Source: DAOUEH01 sp034430515
GTDB lineage: Bacteria > Chloroflexota > Dehalococcoidia > Dehalococcoidales > RBG-16-60-22
Direction of reading: 5' to 3'
DNA length: 10,550 nt
Assembly: GCA_034430515.1 (NCBI GenBank)
Contig: DAOUEP010000032.1
Location: forward strand, 1-10,550
The notes under the pieces were generated by a model. That model was not told where the DNA came from and made no database searches. It worked only from the letters and a program-made list of their open reading frames with translations. This document shows, one piece after another, positions 4,946-10,550 of this stretch; positions within the stretch are counted from its first letter, which is position 1, and each line of letters begins with the position of its first letter. The translations under genes and the position numbers were made by a program.

Positions 4946-6259
4946 TTGACCAGGCCCATCATCGCTATAATCGGCCGTCCCAACGCCGGCAAGTCCACTT
5001 TGCTCAACCGGGTGGCCGGCCGGCCCCTGGCCATCACCGAGGACACCCCCGGCACCACCCGCGACCGCAACCTGGCCGACGTCACCTGGGGCGGGCGGGA
5101 CTTTACATTGGTGGACACCGGCGGGCTGGAGATAGACCCCGGCACCCCGGTGGGCCGCGGCATCCGGGCGCAGATAGAGCAGGCCATCGCCGCCGCCGAC
5201 ATGATTATCGATATCGTGGACGTCAGCGACGGCGTCAACCCCGCCGACCTGGACATCGCCGACCTGCTGCGCCGCGCCGGCAAGCCGCTGGTGCTGGCCG
5301 CCAACAAGGCCGATAACGCTAAGCTGGAAATGCAGGCGGCGGAGTTCTACGAGCTGGGACTGGGCGAGCCGGTGCCCCTGAGCGCCCACCACGGCCGCGG
5401 CGTGGCCGACCTGCTGGATAAGGTCGTGGCGCTGCTGCCGCCCGCCGGAGAAACCGCCGCCGCGCCCGACGCCATCAAGGTGGCCATCGTGGGGCGGCCC
5501 AACGTGGGCAAGTCGCTCCTGCTCAACGCCCTGGTCGGCGACAGCCGCGCCATCGTCGACGATATGCCGGGCACCACCCGCGACGCCGTGGACACGCTGG
5601 TTGACTTTGAGGGGCAAAGTGTGCTACTTATTGATACGGCCGGAATCCGGCGGCGGGGCAAGGTGCAGGCGGGCGTGGAGCGTTACAGCGTCATCCGCTC
5701 GCTTCGGGCCATTGACCGGGCGGACATCGCTTTGCTCGTCCTCGACGCCACCGAGATGGCCACCGCCCAGGATACGCACGTGGCCGGTTATATCCAGCAA
5801 GCCGCCAAGGGCTTCATTATCATTGTCAATAAGTGGGACTTGATTGAGAATAAAGATATCGCCGCATGGAATAAACTGGTGCGGGAGCACTTTAAATTCG
5901 CCAGCTACGCCCCGGTGCTCTACACCTCGGCCAGGACGGGACAGGGAGTCGGCAGGATAATGCCGCAGGTCGTCCAGGTCTACCGGGAGAGGCTCAAGCG
6001 ACTGACCACCGCCAGGGTCAACAGCGTCGTCCAGCAGGCGGTGGCCGCCCACAACCGCCCCCGCAGCCGCAACAAACCGCTCAAGATCTTCTACGCCACC
6101 CAGGCCGAAGTCAACCCGCCCACCTTCGTCTTCTTCACCAACGATGCCCGCATGGTACACTTTTCCTACCGCCGTTATCTGGAAAACCAGCTGCGCCAGG
6201 CCTTCGGTTTTGACGGCACGCCGCTTCGCTTAATCTTCAAAACGAGAGGTGAATCATGA
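4946..6259 (+). CDS. der: Ribosome-assembly GTPase Der (EngA)
   Basis: An essential double-GTPase that acts in maturation of the 50S subunit. The 437 residues match the family. GTPase 1 has GRPNAGKST (10-18), GTT at 36-38, DTGG (57-60) and NKAD (120-123). GTPase 2 has GRPNVGKS (183-190), GTTRD (209-213), DTAG (230-233) and NKWD (295-298). A C-terminal KH-like domain follows from about 350, with NRPRSRNKPLKIFYATQ and FVFFTND. Small deviations: Ala14 for the usual Val in the first P-loop, and Leu191 after GKS in the second. The TTG start is chosen because an in-frame TAA lies at 4919-4921 with no ATG or GTG between, and the protein begins exactly at the expected MTRPIIAIIGRPN. AAAGGAG at 4927-4933 is rather far, with AAGG closer. 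The stop overlaps the plsY ATG by 4 nt, so the two are translationally coupled. Confidence 0.97.
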   Translation: MTRPIIAIIGRPNAGKSTLLNRVAGRPLAITEDTPGTTRDRNLADVTWGGRDFTLVDTGGLEIDPGTPVGRGIRAQIEQAIAAADMIIDIVDVSDGVNPADLDIADLLRRAGKPLVLAANKADNAKLEMQAAEFYELGLGEPVPLSAHHGRGVADLLDKVVALLPPAGETAAAPDAIKVAIVGRPNVGKSLLLNALVGDSRAIVDDMPGTTRDAVDTLVDFEGQSVLLIDTAGIRRRGKVQAGVERYSVIRSLRAIDRADIALLVLDATEMATAQDTHVAGYIQQAAKGFIIIVNKWDLIENKDIAAWNKLVREHFKFASYAPVLYTSARTGQGVGRIMPQVVQVYRERLKRLTTARVNSVVQQAVAAHNRPRSRNKPLKIFYATQAEVNPPTFVFFTNDARMVHFSYRRYLENQLRQAFGFDGTPLRLIFKTRGES

Positions 6260-6960
6260 TTGTCGGGCTGTATTTCGCGGTGGCAATCATCGGCTACCTT
6301 TTGGGCTCCCTCCCCTGCGGCCTGCTCGTCGGGCGGCTCTTCGCCAAAAAGGACGTGCGCCAGGTGGGCAGCGGCAAGACCGGCATGACCAACGTCATGC
6401 GCGCCGCCGGGCGCAAGGCGGGGGTCGTCGCGCTCCTTCTAGACCTGGGCAAGGGGGCGCTGGCGGTGGTCCTGGCCGGGTTGCTCTTCCGCAACTACGA
6501 TACCATAGCCCTGATTCCCTTCACCCATATCGACAGCGCCCGGATGCTGGCGGCGCTGGCGGCCATCGCCGGGCACACCTGGTCGGTATTCCTCGGCTTT
6601 CGGGGCGGCCGCGGCGTGGCCACCTTCCTCGGCGGGCTGGTGGCCCTCTACTGGCCGGCGGCCCTGGCCGGCGGGCTCGTCATGATTCTCATCGGCTACA
6701 TCACCAAGTACATGTCGCTCGGCTCCATCATCGGGGCCGTTACTTCCTTCATCATCCTCATGTCGCTCAACGTGACCCAGACCAGGTTCCTCCTGCCCGC
6801 CTATCCCGCCTTCGAATACGTTATTTACGCCATGATTGGGGCCGTCTTTATCTACGTCATGCACCGCGATAACATCCTGCGGCTGTGGTCGGGCACGGAG
6901 CGCAAGCTCGGCGAGAAGCCCAAGGCCGAAACGGCACCCTCGTCCAGCCACCCCCGCTAG
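6256..6960 (+). CDS. plsY: Acyl-phosphate:glycerol-3-phosphate acyltransferase
   Basis: Integral membrane enzyme that moves an acyl group from acyl-phosphate to position 1 of glycerol-3-phosphate, the first step of phospholipid synthesis. The 234 residues are slightly longer than the usual 190-220 because of a hydrophilic tail. Motif 1 reads GSGKTGMTNVMRAAG (38-52) where most PlsY have GSGNxGATNxxR; the Ser and Arg are kept. Motif 2 is GHTWSVFLGFRGGRGVAT (106-123), with Arg for the usual Lys in GGKG. The C-terminal HRDNILRLWSGTERKLG (203-219) is typical. Five to seven hydrophobic spans are visible. The ATG overlaps the der stop (ATGA) and has GAGAGGTGA upstream at 6244-6252. The gpsA gene that supplies its substrate is 47 bp downstream. 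Confidence 0.95.
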   Translation: MIVGLYFAVAIIGYLLGSLPCGLLVGRLFAKKDVRQVGSGKTGMTNVMRAAGRKAGVVALLLDLGKGALAVVLAGLLFRNYDTIALIPFTHIDSARMLAALAAIAGHTWSVFLGFRGGRGVATFLGGLVALYWPAALAGGLVMILIGYITKYMSLGSIIGAVTSFIILMSLNVTQTRFLLPAYPAFEYVIYAMIGAVFIYVMHRDNILRLWSGTERKLGEKPKAETAPSSSHPR

Positions 6961-7007
6961 CACCGCCGGTTTCCCCACCGGGCAGCCCTTTTATGGTAAG
7001 ATAAGAC

Positions 7008-8075
7008 ATGCAGAAAGTCGCCGTTATCGGCACCACCAGCTGGGGAATCACCCTGGGGCTGCTGCTCTGCGGCAAGGGGCTGGATGTCCGGCTGTGGGCG
7101 CGCACCGAACGCGAGGCCGTTAAAATACGCAAGAATGGCCTGGACAAGGCCCGCTTCCCCGATGTCAGCCTGCCGGAGGGCATGAAGGTCACCAGCCGCC
7201 TGGACGAGGCCGCCGACGACGCCGCGGCCGTTATCCTGGCGGTGCCCTCGACGACGGTACGCCGGAACATGTCCCAGGTGGCGCCGTACCTGGGCCGTTC
7301 GACGCTGGTCATCAACGCCTCCAAGGGGCTGGAGGTAGGCTCCAACAAGCGGATGAGCCAGGTCATCGCCGAGGAAATCAACCCCCGCTACCACGAGAAT
7401 ATCTGCGTCGTCTCCGGGCCCAACCTGGCCCGCGAAATCCAGCTGGGCCTCCCCGCCGCCGCCGTGGTCGCCGCCGAGAAGACCGGCACCGCCAAGAAGG
7501 CGCAGCGGCTGCTTGCCACCCCCGGCTTCTGCGTCTTCACCAATACGGATATCATCGGGGTGGAGCTGGGCGGGGCCTTAAAGAACATCATCGCACTGGG
7601 CGCCGGCATCGCCGACGGGCTGGAGTACGGCGATAACGCCAAGGCCGCCTTCGTCACCCGCGGCCTGACGGAAATCACCGCCCTAGGCATGGCCCTGGGG
7701 GCCAACCCCCTCACCTTCTCCGGGCTGGCCGGCCTGGGGGATGTCATCACTACCTGTTCCAGCCCCCTCAGCCGCAACCACTACGTGGGGCAGGAGCTGG
7801 CCCGGGGGCGCCCGCTGGCGGAGATTACCGAAGCCATGAGCGAGGTGGCCGAGGGCGTCAACACCACCATGGTGGCCCACGACCTCTCACAGCAGCTGGG
7901 GCTGGAGATGCCCATTACGGAGAAAATCTACGAGGTCCTCTACGAAGGCGTCGACCCCAGAGAGGCCGCTACGGCCTTGATGGGGGGCAATACCCGGCAC
8001 GAGCTGTCCGGGCGGCGCTGGCGGCTGTTCTCGCTCTTCCGGCGGCAGAAACGCTCCGCCGGCAATCCGGACTAA
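7008..8075 (+). CDS. gpsA: NAD(P)-dependent glycerol-3-phosphate dehydrogenase
   Basis: Cytoplasmic enzyme reducing dihydroxyacetone phosphate to sn-glycerol-3-phosphate, which the neighbouring PlsY acylates. The 355 residues are a little over the usual 330-345 because of a basic C-terminal tail (RRWRLFSLFRRQKR, 336-349). The N-terminal Rossmann motif is IGTTSWG (7-13), with Thr10 where most have Gly (GxGSWG). ASKGLE (104-109) and SGPNLAREI (136-144) follow. The catalytic-domain ELGGALKNIIALGAGIADGL (186-205) carries the catalytic Lys192, and NAKAAFVTRG (210-219) is typical. The 47-bp gap after plsY holds no convincing promoter, so it is likely in the der-plsY-gpsA transcript. Its ribosome site is weak. 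Its last 4 bp overlap the end of the convergent dnaJ. Confidence 0.96.
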   Translation: MQKVAVIGTTSWGITLGLLLCGKGLDVRLWARTEREAVKIRKNGLDKARFPDVSLPEGMKVTSRLDEAADDAAAVILAVPSTTVRRNMSQVAPYLGRSTLVINASKGLEVGSNKRMSQVIAEEINPRYHENICVVSGPNLAREIQLGLPAAAVVAAEKTGTAKKAQRLLATPGFCVFTNTDIIGVELGGALKNIIALGAGIADGLEYGDNAKAAFVTRGLTEITALGMALGANPLTFSGLAGLGDVITTCSSPLSRNHYVGQELARGRPLAEITEAMSEVAEGVNTTMVAHDLSQQLGLEMPITEKIYEVLYEGVDPREAATALMGGNTRHELSGRRWRLFSLFRRQKRSAGNPD

Positions 8076-9139
8076 GCGTCCAGGCTCCGGGAAAGCTCCT
8101 CGAAGAGCCGGCGCTGCTCCTTGCTCAGCGATTCCGGCGTCACCACGCGCAGCCTCACCAGCTGGTCGCCCTGCCCCCGCCGCTGCAGGTGGGGAACCCC
8201 CTTGTCCTTGAGGCGGAAGACCTTGCCCGTCTGGCTGCCGGCGGGTATCTTGACCTTGGTATCGCCGTAGAGGGTGGGCACCATGACCTCGGTGCCCAGG
8301 GCCGCCTGAGCGAAGTTGACGGGCAGCTCGTAGAGAATATCGTCGCCATCGCGGGTGAAGACCTCGTGCCGCCCCACCGCTACCACCACGTAGAGGTTGC
8401 CCGCCGGGCCGCCGCGCGTGCCGGCCTCGCCCTCGCCGCTGAGGCGGATGCCGTTGCCGTTATCGATGCCGGCGGGCACCCGGACGGAGATGCGCCGCTT
8501 CTGTCTTTGCAGGCCCTTGCCCCGGCAGTCGGGGCAGGGGTCGGTAACCACCCGGCCCTCGCCGCGGCACTCGCCGCAGACGGTCGCGTTGACGAACTGG
8601 CCGAAGATGGAGCGCTGCACGCGGCGTATCTGGCCGGTGCCGTCGCAGGCGGGACAGCGCACCGGCTGGCTGCCGGGCCGGGCGCGGCTGCCGTGGCAGG
8701 TGGCGCAAAGCTCGGTGCGGTTAACCTCTATCTCTTTATCGCAGCCCAGGGCCGCTTCTTCGAAGGTGATGGAGATGTTGTAGCGCAGGTCGTTGCCGCG
8801 CCGGGACGACGGGCGCGTCGCAGCGCCCGTGCCCCCGAAAAAGGCCTCGAAGATATCACCGAAGCCGCCGAAGCTGCCGAAGTCGAAGCCCTCGAAGCCC
8901 CGCCCGAAGATGTTTTCCGGGCCGCTGTGGCCGAAGCGGTCGTAGGCGGAGCGCTTGTCGGCGTCGGAGAGGACTTCGTAGGCCTCGTTGACCTCTTTGA
9001 ACCTCTCGGCGGCGTCGCCGTCGCGGTTGCGGTCGGGGTGGTACTGGAAGGCCAGCTTGCGGAAGGCCCGCCGGATTTCCTCCGGGGAGGCGTCCCGGCC
9101 TACCCCCAGCACCTCGTAATAGTCGCGTTTTACTACCAT
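8072..9139 (-). CDS. dnaJ: Type I (DnaJ-like) Hsp40 co-chaperone
   Basis: Cytoplasmic co-chaperone that delivers unfolded proteins to DnaK and stimulates its ATPase. 355 residues. The J-domain (about 5-70) has HPD at 34-36. A Gly/Phe-rich linker (about 79-105) follows, then the zinc-finger region with four CxxC pairs (C145/148, C162/165, C188/191, C202/205). Substrate-binding C-terminal domains run from about 216. The first zinc repeat is slightly degenerate (CATCHGSR instead of CxxCxGxG). The ATG fits the expected MxxKRDYYEVLGV N-terminus and an in-frame TGA lies close upstream, but no Shine-Dalgarno is visible; the leader before it is A/T-rich (TTTAATTAAC). No dnaK, grpE, hrcA or CIRCE operator is nearby, so it is transcribed alone. 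It converges with gpsA, sharing 4 bp. Confidence 0.96.
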   Translation of the reverse strand: MVVKRDYYEVLGVGRDASPEEIRRAFRKLAFQYHPDRNRDGDAAERFKEVNEAYEVLSDADKRSAYDRFGHSGPENIFGRGFEGFDFGSFGGFGDIFEAFFGGTGAATRPSSRRGNDLRYNISITFEEAALGCDKEIEVNRTELCATCHGSRARPGSQPVRCPACDGTGQIRRVQRSIFGQFVNATVCGECRGEGRVVTDPCPDCRGKGLQRQKRRISVRVPAGIDNGNGIRLSGEGEAGTRGGPAGNLYVVVAVGRHEVFTRDGDDILYELPVNFAQAALGTEVMVPTLYGDTKVKIPAGSQTGKVFRLKDKGVPHLQRRGQGDQLVRLRVVTPESLSKEQRRLFEELSRSLDA

Positions 9140-9198
9140 GTTAATTAAACAGACTCAATTTTGTTGGCACGTCGGTTAGAAGACAGAGTACCAATTCT

Positions 9199-9228
9199 AT
9201 GATACAGGCGGGGTTGAAGGCTTGTCAA
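9199..9228 (-). promoter_or_regulatory. Sigma70-type promoter for dnaJ
   Basis: On the minus strand, TTGACA (complement of 9223-9228, 6 of 6) and TATCAT (complement of 9199-9204, 5 of 6) are 18 bp apart. The transcript would start near 9192, leaving a leader of about 50 nt without a clear ribosome site. No CIRCE palindrome is seen, so heat control by HrcA is not supported. Confidence 0.7.
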
Positions 9229-9261
9229 TAAAGCTAACCCTGGTATAAGGGGAGCAATTCA

Positions 9262-9291
9262 TTGACAGCTACCACCCTTTGAACCTAAAAT
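9262..9291 (+). promoter_or_regulatory. Sigma70-type promoter for alaS
   Basis: TTGACA (9262-9267, 6 of 6) and TAAAAT (9286-9291, 5 of 6) are 18 bp apart. The expected start is near 9298, 33 nt before the GTG of alaS. That leader is too short for a T-box riboswitch. The promoter is back-to-back with the dnaJ promoter, the two -35 boxes being 33 bp apart. Confidence 0.7.
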
Positions 9292-9330
9292 TACAGGTAA
9301 GTCAAACGCACCACGGCCCGGAGTTAACCT

Positions 9331-10550
9331 GTGAAGAGCGACGAGATACGCACCGCCTTTCTGAAATACTTCGAGGGAAAGGGGCACAAGGTCATCCCCT
9401 CGTCCTCGCTGATACCCAAGGGCGACCCAACTTTGCTTTTGACCTCGGCGGGCATGGTGCAGGTCAAACCCTATTTCCTGGGCGAGGCCAAGCCCCCGAG
9501 CCGGCGCCTGGCATCGTGCCAGAAGTGCTTCCGCACCACAGACATCGAGTCGGTGGGCGACGCCTCCCACCTGACCTTCTTCGAAATGCTGGGCAACTTC
9601 AGCGTGGGAGATTACTTCAAACGGGAGACTATCAGCTGGGCGTTTGAATTTATTACCCAACATCTAAAAATACCCCCCGAGCGTTTGTGGGTGACTGTCT
9701 TTCTTGACGACGACGACGCCTTTAACCATTGGCTTGAAATGGGCATCCCCGAAGCCAGGATACGCCGGTTTGGCGAGGAGCATAACTTCTGGGGGCCGGT
9801 GGGCAGTTCCGGTCCCTGCGGGCCGGACAATGAAATCTTCTATGATTTCGGCGAGGAGACCGGCTGCGGCAAGCCCGATTGCCAGCCGAACTGCGAATGC
9901 GGGCGGTTTGTCGAGATCAGCACCCTGGTATTCATGCAATACAATCAGGATACCGATGGCCGACGCTCGCCGCTGCCCCGTCCGAGTGTTGATACCGGCA
10001 TGGGACTTGAAAGAACCACGGCTATCTTGCAGGGCAAGGCCTCTGTCTATGAAACCGACCTGTTTGCCCCGCTGCTGGCCTTCATCGCCAAACTCACCGG
10101 GAAGAAGTACGGCGCTAACGCCGAGGACGACACCGCCCTGCGGGTGGTGGCCGAGCACGGCCGGGCGCTGGCCTTTCTCATCGCCGACGGGGTGAATCCT
10201 TCCAACGAAGGGCGGGGCTACGTGCTGCGCCACCTCCTGCGGCGGGCCACCCTCTACGGGATGCGCCTGGGGCTGGCCAAGCCCTTCCTGGCCGGTGTGG
10301 CCGATACGGCTATCGCCCAGATGGGCCAGACCTACCCGGAACTTGAGAAGCGGCGGGACTTTATCCTCAAGGTCATCCGGCTGGAGGAGAGCCGTTTCGA
10401 GGAGACGCTCAAGACGGGGCTGGAGATTATCGACGAACTGCTGGCGAAGCACAAGAAGACGAAGAAAATCTCCGGCGCTGACACCTTCCGCCTCTATGAT
10501 ACCTACGGCTTCCCCGTGGAGCTGACCAAAGAAATCGTGGAGAAGGCCGG
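9331..10550 (+). CDS. alaS: Alanyl-tRNA synthetase, N-terminal part (3' end beyond window)
   Basis: Class II synthetase that charges tRNA-Ala. The first 406 residues of about 870 are present, covering the catalytic domain and most of the tRNA-recognition domain; the editing and C-Ala domains lie beyond the window. Seen: TSAGMVQVKPYFLG (38-51), CQKCFRTTDIE (63-73), FFEMLGNFSVGDYFK (83-97), GMGLER (223-228) and NPSNEGRGYVLR (289-300). A Cys-rich insert (C179, C184, C188, C190) is the kind found in Gram-positive and Chloroflexota enzymes. Two substitutions stand out: EISTLVFMQ (195-203) in place of the common EIWNLVFMQ, and AEHGRA (274-279) where ADHxRA is usual. GTG is used because TAA lies in frame 3 nt upstream (9325-9327); CGGAG at 9319-9323 is the ribosome site. 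Confidence 0.96.
   Translation, partial: MKSDEIRTAFLKYFEGKGHKVIPSSSLIPKGDPTLLLTSAGMVQVKPYFLGEAKPPSRRLASCQKCFRTTDIESVGDASHLTFFEMLGNFSVGDYFKRETISWAFEFITQHLKIPPERLWVTVFLDDDDAFNHWLEMGIPEARIRRFGEEHNFWGPVGSSGPCGPDNEIFYDFGEETGCGKPDCQPNCECGRFVEISTLVFMQYNQDTDGRRSPLPRPSVDTGMGLERTTAILQGKASVYETDLFAPLLAFIAKLTGKKYGANAEDDTALRVVAEHGRALAFLIADGVNPSNEGRGYVLRHLLRRATLYGMRLGLAKPFLAGVADTAIAQMGQTYPELEKRRDFILKVIRLEESRFEETLKTGLEIIDELLAKHKKTKKISGADTFRLYDTYGFPVELTKEIVEKA

Noticed and set aside
4820..5617. Minus-strand open frame (265 codons) over the der 5' half
   Set aside because: It runs antisense across both P-loops of Der and into repeat DNA; composition is shadow-like.
6966..6981. CCGGT/ACCGG stem between plsY and gpsA as a terminator
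   Set aside because: Only 5 bp, no T-run directly after it, and the genes seem co-transcribed.
8189..9148. Plus-strand open frame (319 codons) opposite dnaJ
   Set aside because: Low-complexity Ala/Glu/Val translation covering the entire J-domain, zinc-finger and C-terminal coding region of dnaJ; a GC-driven shadow.
9140..9330. CIRCE element or T-box riboswitch in the dnaJ/alaS spacer
   Set aside because: No TTAGCACTC-N9-GAGTGCTAA-like palindrome is present, and the alaS leader of about 33 nt is too short for a T-box.
9664..10452. Minus-strand open frame (262 codons) opposite alaS
   Set aside because: It lies within the conserved AlaS catalytic domain on the other strand and shows no domain of its own.

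Overview
The window is GC-rich bacterial chromosome that is tightly packed with mostly housekeeping genes. There is no CRISPR array, insertion sequence, phage gene, tRNA or rRNA. The gene families, the der-plsY-gpsA-dnaJ-alaS neighbourhood, the Cys-rich insert in AlaS, the GTTSWG variant of GpsA and the CCCCCTCTCC-type intergenic repeats suggest a Chloroflexota bacterium, perhaps a Dehalococcoidia-like lineage. That placement is inferred from recalled family features and has not been checked by a search. Non-ATG starts are frequent: the start calls are TTG for the AI-2E transporter, the YtxG-like gene, argF and der, and GTG for alaS.

Left third (1-2930, minus strand): two consecutive operons. 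The first to be transcribed, from a promoter at 2901-2930, encodes a DUF4342 protein, a protein with two AbrB-like repeats, and a histidine-phosphatase-family enzyme. The second has its own promoter at 1456-1484 and encodes a small single-span membrane protein (YtxG/DUF948-like), a YtxH-domain protein and an AI-2E-family membrane transporter that runs off the left edge. The YtxG-like/YtxH pair recalls the ytxG-ytxH stress operon of Bacillus.

Middle (2931-8075, plus strand): argF (ornithine carbamoyltransferase, with an unusual HPLP in place of HCLP) is followed by an unrecognised two-span membrane protein. A 224-bp repeat-rich spacer comes next, with two strong hairpins and a duplicated G-rich motif that also occurs inverted at 2959-2975. 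Then follows der-plsY-gpsA: a ribosome-assembly GTPase with two enzymes of membrane phospholipid synthesis. GpsA makes glycerol-3-phosphate and PlsY acylates it.

Right end (8072-10550): dnaJ on the minus strand converges on gpsA with a 4-bp overlap of the coding ends. It is divided from the divergent alaS (partial, runs off the right edge) by a 191-bp region carrying two back-to-back sigma70-type promoters, each with a perfect TTGACA -35.

No clearly new biological system is visible. The points most worth a second look are the repeated 17-bp motif with its adjoining hairpins, the DUF4342/double-AbrB/phosphatase operon, the uncharacterised protein after argF, and motif substitutions in ArgF and the phosphatase.
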